From Pseudomonas nitroreducens TX1 (GTDB lineage Bacteria; Pseudomonadota; Gammaproteobacteria; Pseudomonadales; Pseudomonadaceae), in NCBI RefSeq assembly GCF_000313755.1, contig NZ_AMZB01000094.1, positions 1 through 55,348 on the forward strand: a DNA stretch of 55,348 nt, given 5' to 3'. The position numbers were made by a program, and so were the translations under genes. Shown here in pieces: positions 25,549-33,672 of the stretch. How positions within the stretch are numbered: the stretch's first letter is position 1; the number at the start of each line of letters is the position of its first letter. Below the pieces are notes generated by a model, which saw only the letters and a program-made list of their open reading frames with translations, was not told where the DNA came from and did not search any database.

Positions 25549-26529
25549 TCAGATGACGAAGATCGACGAGCCGGTGGTCTTGCGCGACTCGAGGTCGCGG
25601 TGGGCTTGCACGGCATCTTCCAGCGCATAGTGCTGGTTGATTTCGATGCGGATGTCGCCGTTACCCACGTGGGTGAACAGTTCATCCAGCAGCGCCGCCT
25701 TCTCCGCCGGGTCGGCGATGTAGTCGGCCAGGGCCGGACGGGTGAGGAAGATCGAGCCCTTCATCGCCAGCAACACCGGATCGAACGGCGGGATCGGACC
25801 GGAAGCGGTGCCGACGCAGACCATCAGCCCGCGGCGCTTGAGCGACTCCAGCGACGTCATGAAGGTGTCCTTGCCGACGCTGTCGAAGACCACGTCCACG
25901 CCACGGCCGTCGGTCAGCTCGCGCACCCGCTCGGCCACGCCTTCGCGGCTGTAGTTGATGACATGTTCGCAGCCGTGGGCGAAGGCGATCTCGGCCTTGG
26001 CGTCGCTGGAGACAGTGCCGATCACGCGCAGGCCGAGCAGCTTGGCCCACTGCGCGACGATCAGCCCGACACCGCCGGCGGCCGCGTGCAGCAGGATGCT
26101 CTGGCCCGGCTTGAAGTCGTGGATGCGACGCAGCAGGTAGGCCGAGGTCAGGCCGCGCATGGTCATGGCGGCAGCGGTCTCGAAGGCGATGTTCTCCGGC
26201 AGGCGGATCAGCGGTGCCGCCGGCACCAGGCGCTCGGTACTGTAGGCGCCGAGGGTGTTGATGAAACCGGTATAGGTCACTCGGTCACCGGGCACGACGT
26301 TGTTCACGCCCTCGCCCACCGCGACCACCACACCGGCGGCTTCCACGCCCATGCCGCTGGGCAGCGGGACGGCGTAGGTGCCATTGCGGAAGTAGGTGTC
26401 GGCGTAGTTCAGGCCCACCGCCACATGGCGGATGCGCACGTGCCCCGGGCCGGGCTCGCCGACCTCCACGTCCTCGTAACGCAGGACTTCGGGTCCCCCT
26501 GTTTCATAGAAACGAACGGCTTTGGCCAT
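25549..26529 (-). CDS. Quinone oxidoreductase (QOR), zinc-free MDR family
   Basis: 326 residues. It begins KAVRFYETGGPEVLRYEDVE, has the quinone-oxidoreductase signature region and an NADPH-binding AAAGGVGLIVAQWAKLLG, and lacks the zinc ligands of alcohol dehydrogenases. Start ATG 26529 (M-A-K-A) has a GGAGA site; the open upstream part is not protein-like. An imperfect Crc motif (AACAAGAC) lies about 20 nt ahead. First gene of the QOR-TauD-BKACE unit, behind the AraC-like site at 26599-26664. Likely reduces an enone or quinone intermediate. Confidence 0.9.
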   Translation of the reverse strand: MAKAVRFYETGGPEVLRYEDVEVGEPGPGHVRIRHVAVGLNYADTYFRNGTYAVPLPSGMGVEAAGVVVAVGEGVNNVVPGDRVTYTGFINTLGAYSTERLVPAAPLIRLPENIAFETAAAMTMRGLTSAYLLRRIHDFKPGQSILLHAAAGGVGLIVAQWAKLLGLRVIGTVSSDAKAEIAFAHGCEHVINYSREGVAERVRELTDGRGVDVVFDSVGKDTFMTSLESLKRRGLMVCVGTASGPIPPFDPVLLAMKGSIFLTRPALADYIADPAEKAALLDELFTHVGNGDIRIEINQHYALEDAVQAHRDLESRKTTGSSIFVI

Positions 26530-26598
26530 GGCCGGAATCTCCAGTTGTCTTGTTGTCGTGGGCACTCCAATTGGAGCAGGCAAGCGCCCTTTGAGCGG

Positions 26599-26664
26599 AC
26601 AATAGGCAGGGGCCGGGCGGGAAGCTTCACATGGTGCGACAGGGGCTTTTCATTTCATGACAGG
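26599..26664 (-). promoter_or_regulatory. Candidate AraC-type operator and promoter of the QOR-TauD-BKACE unit
   Basis: Direct repeats CATGGTGCGACAGG (26630-26643) and CATTTCATGACAGG (26651-26664) start 21 bp apart. Exactly 25 bp after the nearer repeat on the minus strand comes TATTGT (26599-26604). Both spacings equal those at 18046-18111, and the outer repeats differ at one of 14 positions. The ATG is 70 nt downstream of the proposed -10. Confidence 0.6.
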
Positions 26665-26694
26665 CGTACGGCGGATGGCGCGTGGAGGCTGGCT

Positions 26695-26770
26695 TGTAGG
26701 AGCGAGCTTGCTCGCGAATCGCATGACACCCACGCAAGGGCGAGGCCTGTTCGCGAGCAAGCTCGCTCCT
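26695..26770. repeat. Inverted REP pair
   Basis: Two REP palindromes in opposite orientation, GTAGGAGCGAGCTTGCTCGC (26697-26716) and GCGAGCAAGCTCGCTCCT (about 26752-26769), in the gap between the yiaV-like gene end and the QOR promoter. No gene is visible in 26665-26817. Confidence 0.8.
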
Positions 26771-26817
26771 GCCCAAGGGAAGCGGCTGCGGCCGGGCGGC
26801 CGCAGCGCGAGGATGGA

Positions 26818-27777
26818 TCAGTGGAACGGGAAGATGTAGTTCATCCAGGCCGCCATGCGCAGGAGAATCTTGCGCATGATCGCCACGTGGTGGAAATGCT
26901 GGCTGTAGATCGCCGCCTGGCCGTATGCACCACCGGGCATCAGGTTGGCGTACTGGGCATAATCCGGATCGGTAATTTCGATGATCACCGGCACACGTCC
27001 CGGCGGCGGTGATCCCGTATAGCTGAGCAGAGTGCCCGAAGGCTGTACCTGGCCCTCGCCGATCACACCGATAGCCTGTTTGACCCTGCCGCTGAAGACC
27101 TTGCCGGGAATCCCGTCGAAAGCGACTTCCGCCTCGTCCCCGGCGGTCAGCCGCAACTGGCTGTTCTGGCGCATCCAGGCGGCGAAATACTGCCCCTCGT
27201 CCGGGACGAAGACCATCGACGGGCGTAGCGGCAGGCGGGTCGCCATCATCCCCGGACGCAGCGACACGTGGGTGACGAAGCCACGAGACGGCGCACGCAC
27301 CACGGTGTTATCGAGGTTGAACTGGGCCAGCGCCAGCTGGGCTTCCAGGTCATCGACGCGGGCGGTGGTGAGGTCGACATCACGTTTATTGCCCACGTTG
27401 CGCAGCGCCAGTTCGCGGGCGCGGGACTGGTCGGCGCGCGCCGACACCAGCTGTGCCTTGATCGAATCCAGCTTCAGCTGGAAGGGTTTGGGGTCGATAC
27501 GGAACAGCACCGCCCCCTTCTCGAGCATCTGGTTGCCCTTTACCGGCACTTCGATCACCTGGCCGGTCACCACCGGGATCACCGGGGTGGAGACGAAGTA
27601 GGAGCGCGCCACCTCGGAATACGGGTGGTTGTAGTTCATGGTGAAGATCAGCGCGCCGATCAGCACCACGCCGCCGAGTACGGCGGTGGGCACGGTCCAC
27701 TTGTTCAGCGGGATGCGGAATATCTTGAAGACGGCGATGCAGATGGCGGTGTAGGTCAGGATCAGCAGCAAATCCAT
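26818..27777 (-). CDS. HlyD-family membrane-fusion protein, YiaV-like
   Basis: 319 residues, one N-terminal membrane anchor region, then biotinyl-lipoyl-like and coiled-coil segments. It matches Escherichia coli YiaV closely at both ends: MDLLLILTYTAICIAVFKIF at the start and HVAIMRKILLRMAAWMNYIF at the end. E. coli YiaV is about 378 residues; the difference is a shorter coiled-coil hairpin (KAQLVSARADQSRAREL to VDDLEAQLALAQFNL). It follows the DUF3302 gene by 3 bp, the same pair as yiaW-yiaV. Probable periplasmic adaptor; no outer-membrane or pump partner adjoins it. Confidence 0.87.
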   Translation of the reverse strand: MDLLLILTYTAICIAVFKIFRIPLNKWTVPTAVLGGVVLIGALIFTMNYNHPYSEVARSYFVSTPVIPVVTGQVIEVPVKGNQMLEKGAVLFRIDPKPFQLKLDSIKAQLVSARADQSRARELALRNVGNKRDVDLTTARVDDLEAQLALAQFNLDNTVVRAPSRGFVTHVSLRPGMMATRLPLRPSMVFVPDEGQYFAAWMRQNSQLRLTAGDEAEVAFDGIPGKVFSGRVKQAIGVIGEGQVQPSGTLLSYTGSPPPGRVPVIIEITDPDYAQYANLMPGGAYGQAAIYSQHFHHVAIMRKILLRMAAWMNYIFPFH

Positions 27778-27780
27778 GCT

Positions 27781-28146
27781 TCAGCCCTCCCAGCCAGGGG
27801 CCGGCGCCGCCGTGGCTGCGCCGTTCGTTCTGCCCTCCAGTACCTCCAGGCGCTGGCGCAATTCGGCCAGTTGCCCTTCGAGATACTCGGCCTCGGCTTG
27901 CGGTGTTCGCCCTTGGTGAAAGCCCCAGCCACGGTCCTTGCGGTACAACATGGCCCAGATCCAGAGGAACGGCCAGAGCGCGTGCAGGGTGAAAAGACTG
28001 ACCCAACCGGCCGCGTGGATCGCGTCCTGATGGGGATGGTCGCGGTGCACCGCGATTTCATAGGGAATGTCGTGCAGCACGATGATCCCGTAGAACAGCA
28101 CCACCGCGGCGAAAATCAGTATTCCCAAAGCAACGTAGTCGAGCAT
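27781..28146 (-). CDS. DUF3302 inner-membrane protein, YiaW-like
   Basis: 121 residues with two hydrophobic helices (YVALGILIFAAVVLFYGIIV and a Trp-rich LFTLHALWPFLWIWAMLY), then a short coiled coil (EYLEGQLAELRQRLEVLE) and a Pro/Ala tail. This is the DUF3302/YiaW pattern. Start ATG 28146 has an AAGGAGG site at 6-nt spacing; the longer open frame lacks one. It partners the YiaV-like protein. Function unknown; in E. coli the pair is linked by context to envelope stress and small-molecule export. The 364 bp upstream to the efflux operon contain no gene. Confidence 0.85.
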   Translation of the reverse strand: MLDYVALGILIFAAVVLFYGIIVLHDIPYEIAVHRDHPHQDAIHAAGWVSLFTLHALWPFLWIWAMLYRKDRGWGFHQGRTPQAEAEYLEGQLAELRQRLEVLEGRTNGAATAAPAPGWEG

Positions 28147-28510
28147 CCCGCCCTCCTTGCCACCTGACCCAGCGCCAGGACGAATGGCTTGAGTATGGAT
28201 GAGCCCTGGCGTTCTGCACGAGCCACGAGAGGGTCGCACGGCGCGGTTTCGCATAATCGCCAGTTAGCGAATGCCAGAGTCGCCCCATTCGTCAGGCCAT
28301 ATGCCCGGACGCCGGGTTCTCGCTTTCACTCCTGGCGGTACTCCGGCAGAAAGTTGGCTCCACGCCAGCAGACGTCGCCAGCCACCCCGTCACGGGCGCT
28401 CAACCGATTGCAGAACAGCGCGCCAGAGCACCGCACATTGACCCAGGTTGCCGTGCTGGGCGTGGAACTGTCTATCCTTCACCGGGCTGTCATGGAACAG
28501 GGATGGGGCA

Positions 28511-29512
28511 ATGCCGAAGAAGCTGGTGCTGGTGGCGCTCGTAGCGCTGCTGCTGGGGGGCGGACTGTGGTGGTACCTGCAGTCCCGAGAAAGCGACGAC
28601 AAGGGCCTGGTGCTCTACGGCAACGTGGACATCCGCCAGGTATCGCTGGCCTTCACCGGCAGCGAGCGCATCGCGACGATGAATGTCGAGGAAGGCGACG
28701 CGGTAAAGGCCGGCGACGTGCTGGCCAGCCTCGATACGCGCACCCTGCGCCTGCAGGTCGACAAGGCCCAGGCGCAGATCGCCGCCCAGGAGCAGAACCT
28801 GCTGCGCCTGAAGAACGGTTCGCGCCCCGAAGACATCGACAGAGCCCGCGCCCAGGACAAAGCCGCGCGCGCCCAGCTCGATCTCGCCAACACCCAGTTG
28901 CGCCGGCTGCAGAACATTCGCGCCAACAGCCCCGGCGGCCGCGCGGTCAGCCAGCAGGACATCGACAGCGCCACCTCGCAGCAGAGGGTCGCCCAGGCCC
29001 AGCTGGAAGACCGGCAGAAATCCCTGCGCCTGGCGCAGATCGGCCCCCGCGCGGAAGACATCGCCCAGGCCGAAGCCCAGCTCGCCGCCGCCCGCGCCGA
29101 CCTGGCGCTGCTGCAGCACAACCTCGACGAAGCCCAGCTCAAGGCGCCGCAGAACGCCACCGTGCGCTCGCGCCTGCTCGAGCCCGGCGACATGGCCTCG
29201 CCACAGCGCCCGGTTTACTCCCTGGCGCTGACCGACCCGAAATGGATTCGCGCCTACGTCAGTGAAACCGGCCTGGGACGGATCAGGCCGGGGATGAAAG
29301 CCCAGGTGTTCACCGACAGCCATCCGGACCAGGCCATTGACGGCCACGTTGGCTTCATTTCCTCGGTCGCCGAGTTCACCCCCAAATCGGTGCAGACCGA
29401 GGAGCTGCGCACCAGCCTCGTCTACGAGGTGCGCGTGTTGGTGGCCGACCCGGACAACCGCCTGCGCCTGGGCATGCCCGCCACGGTGCGCTTCGCCGAC
29501 GAGCCGCGCTGA
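28511..29512 (+). CDS. HlyD-family efflux adaptor, YhiI-like
   Basis: 333 residues: N-terminal anchor or signal (VLVALVALLLGGGLWWYL), lipoyl half-motifs GNVDIRQVSLAFTGSERI and ATVRSRLLEPGDMASPQRPV, and a long helical hairpin (about residues 75-190) rich in Gln/Ala/Arg. Start ATG 28511 gives the correct signal; an earlier ATG at 28448 would add unrelated residues. Its TGA overlaps the ATPase ATG (TGATG). It is the periplasmic adaptor of the following ABC exporter, like YhiI beside RbbA/YhhJ in E. coli. No regulator gene adjoins it. Confidence 0.9.
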   Translation: MPKKLVLVALVALLLGGGLWWYLQSRESDDKGLVLYGNVDIRQVSLAFTGSERIATMNVEEGDAVKAGDVLASLDTRTLRLQVDKAQAQIAAQEQNLLRLKNGSRPEDIDRARAQDKAARAQLDLANTQLRRLQNIRANSPGGRAVSQQDIDSATSQQRVAQAQLEDRQKSLRLAQIGPRAEDIAQAEAQLAAARADLALLQHNLDEAQLKAPQNATVRSRLLEPGDMASPQRPVYSLALTDPKWIRAYVSETGLGRIRPGMKAQVFTDSHPDQAIDGHVGFISSVAEFTPKSVQTEELRTSLVYEVRVLVADPDNRLRLGMPATVRFADEPR

Positions 29513-31284
29513 TGGCCTCCAGCGAACGTGCAGTCATCCGCGCCGAGGGACTGGCCAGGCAGTTCCTGGTGAAAGAGTCGGGCAGGACGGTGCAGGCGCT
29601 CAAGGACATCAGCCTGGACATCCCGCGCGGCCAGCTGACCGCATTGGTCGGCCCGGACGGTGCCGGCAAGACCACCTTCCTGCGCCTGGTCGCCGGGCTG
29701 CTGCAGGCCGACGCCGGCACGCTCACGGTGCTGGACGTGGATGTACACGCCCACCCGCAGCAGGTGCAGGACCGCATCAGCTACATGCCGCAGCGCTTTA
29801 GCCTCTACGAAGACCTGAGCGTGCAGGAGAACCTCGACCTCTATGCCGACCTCCACGGCGTACCGCACCAGCAGCGCGCCGAACGCTACCAGCGCCTGCT
29901 GGAGATGACCGACCTGGCGCGCTTCACCGAGCGCCCGGCGGGCAAGCTCTCCGGCGGCATGAAGCAGAAACTGGGCCTGGCCTGCACCCTGGTGCGCTCG
30001 CCGGACCTGCTGTTGCTCGACGAGCCCACCGTTGGCGTCGACCCACTGTCGCGCCGCGAACTGTGGGAGATCATCCAGCAGCTGATCGAGCAGGAGCGGC
30101 TCAGCGTGCTGGTCTCCACCTCCTACATGGACGAGGCCGAGCGCTGCGCCCAAGTCTTCCTGCTGCACCAGGGCCAGTTGATGGCCCAGGGCGACCCGGC
30201 ATCGATCCGCGAGCACGCCGACAACCTCTGCTTCGTCGCCACCCCACCCTCGGACGAGCCCGCGCGCACCCTGCAGGCGCGACTGCTGGACGACCACCAG
30301 AACATCGTCGATGCCGTGCCCCAGTCCGGCGAAGTGCGTTTCATCCGCCAGCCCGACGCCGACCAGGCCACCCTGGACAAGCTGCTCGACGGCGCCCCGG
30401 TACGCCAGGTGGATGCGCGCCTGGAAGACGGCTTCATGTTCCTCCTGCGCGCCCGCAGCGATGCCGAGGCGGTGGACATGGACGCTCTCAAGGCCGGCAC
30501 CCATCGTCATGGCGACAACGACGAAACCGTGATCGAAGTGAAAGACCTGGTGCGCAAGTTCGGCGACTTCACCGCCGTGGCCAGCACCAGTTTCAACGTG
30601 CACCGTGGTGAGATATTCGGCTTGCTGGGGCCCAACGGCGCCGGCAAGACCACCACCTTCCGCATGCTCTGCGGGCTGCTGCCGGCCACCAGTGGCACGC
30701 TGCAGGTGGCCGGGGTCAACCTGCGCCATGCGCGGGCCCAGGCGCGGCGCAAGGTCGGCTATGTGTCGCAGAAGTTCTCCCTGTACGGCAACCTCTCGGT
30801 GGCCGAGAACCTGCGCTTCTTCGGCGGCGCCTACGGTCTTGGCGGCAGGCGCCTGAGCCAGCGGATGGACGCGGTGTCCCGGCAGTTCGACCTCAGCGGC
30901 CAGGAGGACTCGCCCAGCGGCCAGTTGCCCGGGGGGTTCAAGCAACGCCTGGCGATGGCGGTCGGCCTGCTCCACGAACCGGAAATCCTCTTCCTCGACG
31001 AACCCACCAGCGGCGCCGACCCGCTGGCCCGACGTGGCTTCTGGCAGCGCATCACGGCGCTGGCAGCCTCTGGCACCACCATCATCATCACCACCCACTT
31101 CATGGAAGAGGCCGAGTACTGCGACCGCATCGTCATCCAGGACGCCGGCAAGCTGCTGGCCATGGGCACCCCGCAAGAGGTGCGCGAGCAGGCCGGCGGC
31201 AAGGGCAGCACGCTGAACATGGAGCAGGCGTTCATTGAAATAGTCGAAAGCAACCGTCATCACGCCAAGGCAGGCGCCGCATGA
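29512..31284 (+). CDS. Tandem ABC ATPase of an ABC-2 exporter (RbbA/YhiH N-terminal type)
   Basis: 590 residues with two nucleotide-binding domains. First: Walker A GPDGAGKTT, signature LSGGMKQKLGLA, Walker B LLLLDEPTVGVD. Second (from about residue 340): Walker A GPNGAGKTT, a signature changed to LPGGFKQRLAMA, and Walker B ILFLDEPTSGAD. The first Walker A has Asp for the usual Asn, and the second signature has Pro for Ser. It lacks the membrane half found in RbbA, which is supplied by two separate genes. Coupled to the adaptor (TGATG) and to the first permease (ATGA). Substrate not predictable. Confidence 0.92.
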   Translation: MASSERAVIRAEGLARQFLVKESGRTVQALKDISLDIPRGQLTALVGPDGAGKTTFLRLVAGLLQADAGTLTVLDVDVHAHPQQVQDRISYMPQRFSLYEDLSVQENLDLYADLHGVPHQQRAERYQRLLEMTDLARFTERPAGKLSGGMKQKLGLACTLVRSPDLLLLDEPTVGVDPLSRRELWEIIQQLIEQERLSVLVSTSYMDEAERCAQVFLLHQGQLMAQGDPASIREHADNLCFVATPPSDEPARTLQARLLDDHQNIVDAVPQSGEVRFIRQPDADQATLDKLLDGAPVRQVDARLEDGFMFLLRARSDAEAVDMDALKAGTHRHGDNDETVIEVKDLVRKFGDFTAVASTSFNVHRGEIFGLLGPNGAGKTTTFRMLCGLLPATSGTLQVAGVNLRHARAQARRKVGYVSQKFSLYGNLSVAENLRFFGGAYGLGGRRLSQRMDAVSRQFDLSGQEDSPSGQLPGGFKQRLAMAVGLLHEPEILFLDEPTSGADPLARRGFWQRITALAASGTTIIITTHFMEEAEYCDRIVIQDAGKLLAMGTPQEVREQAGGKGSTLNMEQAFIEIVESNRHHAKAGAA

Positions 31285-32411
31285 GCGCTGGCGGCTTCTG
31301 GCGGCGCCTCGCCTCGCTGACCCGCAAGGAAGTGCGGCAACTGGTGCGCGACCGCAGCAACCTGCTGATCGGCATCGGCCTGCCCATCGCGCTGATCCTG
31401 ATCTTCGGCTACGGCCTGTCGCTGGACGTGAAGCGCGCCATCGTCGCCGTCGTCCTCGACGATCCCTCCCCCATGGCCCGCGACGTGGCCGCCGGGATCA
31501 GCCGCAGCGAGTATCTGGAGCCGCATCGCGTGCGCTCCTTCGCCGAGGGCGAGGCGCTGATGAAAGCCCGTGAAGTGGACGCGCTGGTGCAGTTCCCTTC
31601 CGATTTCACCCGCAACCTCAACGACGGCCACGCGCAGATCCAGGTGCTGGTGCAGGGCTCGGACGCCACCCGCGCCGCCAGCGTCTCTACCTACGTCAGC
31701 AGCGCCCTGGCCGGCTACGCCGAGAAGCAGGCCGACCGCGGCGCCGGCTCGGCGCGCCAGGCTGGCGCGGTCACCATCGTCCAGCGCATGTGGTTCAACG
31801 CCGCCAACACCAGTACCTGGTACCTGGTGCCGGGGCTGATCGTACTGATCATGACCCTGGTCGGCGCCTTCCTCACCGCCCTGGTGATGGCCCGCGAATG
31901 GGAGCGCGGCACGCTGGAGGCACTGTTCGTCACGCCGGTACGCCCGGTGGAAATCCTCCTGGCGAAGATCATCCCCTGCTTCGGTATCGGCATGATCGGA
32001 CTGGCGCTGTGCCTGCTCGCCGCGCGCTTCCTGTTCGACGTGCCGGTCTACGGCTCCTTCATCGTCCTGGTGATCGCCTCCATGCTGTACATGCTGGTGG
32101 CGCTGGGCATCGGCCTGCTGATCTCGGCAGTGACCAAGAACCAGTTCCTTGCCAGCCAGATCGCCCTGCTCGCCAGCTTCCTGCCGGCGATGATGCTCTC
32201 GGGCTTCATCTTCGACCTGCGCAACGTGCCCACCGCCATCCGCGTGATCGGCAACCTGCTGCCGGCAACCTACTTCATGGAGCTGGTGAAATCCCTGTTC
32301 CTGGCCGGCGACTTCTGGCCGATGATCCTCAAGAACTGCGCCATCCTCGCCGCCTACGCCGTCGCCCTGCTGGGTCTGGCGCGGCTGGTGACGCGCAAGC
32401 GGCTGGACTAG
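31281..32411 (+). CDS. ABC-2 type permease (first)
   Basis: 376 residues with an N-terminal membrane helix (LLIGIGLPIALILIFGYGLS), a periplasmic segment of about 150 residues and five C-terminal helices, including MAREWERGTLEALFVTPVRP, the conserved ABC-2 coupling sequence. ATG overlaps the ATPase stop. Its TAG stop lies within the left arm of the inverted-repeat element at 32410-32552. Pairs with the second permease to form the exporter channel. Confidence 0.9.
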   Translation: MSAGGFWRRLASLTRKEVRQLVRDRSNLLIGIGLPIALILIFGYGLSLDVKRAIVAVVLDDPSPMARDVAAGISRSEYLEPHRVRSFAEGEALMKAREVDALVQFPSDFTRNLNDGHAQIQVLVQGSDATRAASVSTYVSSALAGYAEKQADRGAGSARQAGAVTIVQRMWFNAANTSTWYLVPGLIVLIMTLVGAFLTALVMAREWERGTLEALFVTPVRPVEILLAKIIPCFGIGMIGLALCLLAARFLFDVPVYGSFIVLVIASMLYMLVALGIGLLISAVTKNQFLASQIALLASFLPAMMLSGFIFDLRNVPTAIRVIGNLLPATYFMELVKSLFLAGDFWPMILKNCAILAAYAVALLGLARLVTRKRLD

Positions 32412-32552
32412 AACGTGTTCAAGGTCTCGCCGAGTGCAGCCCAGACAAGGCGGAAACGGGCGAAAAAGCGCAGTTTACGTGCTGTAAATGAGCATTTTGG
32501 GCCTGTTTCCAACGCAGTATGGGCAAGCGCAGGCAGACATTGAGCAGGTTCT
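32410..32552. mobile_element. MITE-like palindromic element between two permease genes
   Basis: Imperfect terminal inverted repeats AGAACGTGTTCAAGGTCT (32410-32427) and AGACATTGAGCAGGTTCT (32535-32552) match at 14 of 18. Inside, GCGGAAACGGGC pairs with GCCTGTTTCCAACGC-like sequence and GTTTAC with GTAAAT, so the whole 143 bp can form one hairpin. It is the only spacer larger than 10 bp in an otherwise overlapping operon, and no reading frame is present. The left arm supplies the upstream stop and the right arm the GAGCAGG before the next start. Confidence 0.6.
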
Positions 32553-32558
32553 GACGAC

Positions 32559-33662
32559 ATGGAATTTCTCTGGCGCATCCTCAACCTCTGGCGCAAGGAA
32601 CTGCTGGTAATCCTCAAAGACCCGGCCAATCGCATCGTGCTGGTGGCGCCGGTGCTGATGCAGAGCGTGCTGTTCGGCTACGCCGTGACCTTCGACCTCA
32701 ACGACGCGCCCTACGCCGTGCTCGACCTCAGCCACAGCGAATCCTCCACGCGCCTGATCTCTCGCCTGGATGGCAGCGGCATCTTCCACCGCGTGGCGAC
32801 GCTGACCCGCGTGGAGGAAATCCAGACGGTGATCGACGAGCAGAAGGCCCTGCTGGTGATCCACATTCCCTCGGACTTCCAGACCCGCCTGGCCCAGGGC
32901 GACCCGGCGCCGATCCAGGTCATCCTCGACGGGCGCAACTCCAATACCGCCGGCTCCGCCGCCGCCGGGCTGGCCGTGGTCGTCCAGCAGTTCAACCAGG
33001 AACAGGGCCTGGCGGCGGCGCCCATCAGCGTGGTCAGCCGCTCCTGGTACAACCCCAACCTGGAAACCCGCTGGCCGCTGATCCCCGCGCTGATCGCCAC
33101 CCTGAGCATGATGCAGACGCTGATGCTCACCGCACTCTCGGTGGCCCGCGAACGCGAACAGGGCACCTTCGACCAACTGCTGGTGACGCCCTACACGCCG
33201 CTGGAAATCATGCTGGGCAAGGCCATCCCGCCGACGCTGATCGGCCTGGTGCAGGCCACCCTGGTGCTGCTGATGGCGCTGTTCTGGTTCGATATCCCCA
33301 TGGCCGGCTCGCTGCTCGATCTTTATGGCGGGCTGGCAGTCTTCACCGTGGCCTGCGTCGGGCTGGGCATGTCGATCAGCGCCGTGTCGCTGAACATGCA
33401 GCAGGCGATGCTCTACACCTTCGTGCTGATCATGCCGCTGACGCTGCTCTCCGGCCTCGCCACGCCAGTGCGCAACATGCCCGAGTTCCTGCAGGTGGTG
33501 ACCTACGCCAACCCGCTGCGCTTCGGCATCGACCTGATCCAGCGCATTTACCTCGAAGGCGCGACGCTGGCCGATGTCTGGCACAACCTGATCCCCATGC
33601 TGGTGGTGGCCGCCGTCACCCTGCCCCTGGCCTCGTGGCTGTTCCGCCACCGGCTTGCGTGA
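32559..33662 (+). CDS. ABC-2 type permease (second), YhhJ-like
   Basis: 367 residues, same layout as the first permease: anchor helix (VLVAPVLMQSVLFGYAVTF), periplasmic domain, five C-terminal helices with VAREREQGTFDQLLVTPYTP, the ABC-2 coupling sequence. Start ATG 32559 follows the palindromic element and has only a weak GAGCAGG site. The outer-membrane factor gene follows after 10 bp. Together the five genes form a complete one-to-outside ABC efflux machine. Confidence 0.9.
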   Translation: MEFLWRILNLWRKELLVILKDPANRIVLVAPVLMQSVLFGYAVTFDLNDAPYAVLDLSHSESSTRLISRLDGSGIFHRVATLTRVEEIQTVIDEQKALLVIHIPSDFQTRLAQGDPAPIQVILDGRNSNTAGSAAAGLAVVVQQFNQEQGLAAAPISVVSRSWYNPNLETRWPLIPALIATLSMMQTLMLTALSVAREREQGTFDQLLVTPYTPLEIMLGKAIPPTLIGLVQATLVLLMALFWFDIPMAGSLLDLYGGLAVFTVACVGLGMSISAVSLNMQQAMLYTFVLIMPLTLLSGLATPVRNMPEFLQVVTYANPLRFGIDLIQRIYLEGATLADVWHNLIPMLVVAAVTLPLASWLFRHRLA

Positions 33663-33672
33663 GAGAACGACC

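Noticed and set aside
28147..28510. Promoter of the efflux operon, TTGACC near 28438 or TTGCCG-N19-TATCCT
   Set aside because: Neither has a good partner hexamer at normal spacing; too weak to list.
29422..31263. 613-codon open frame on the minus strand opposite the tandem ATPase
   Set aside because: No motif; the opposite strand has two complete ATP-binding domains.
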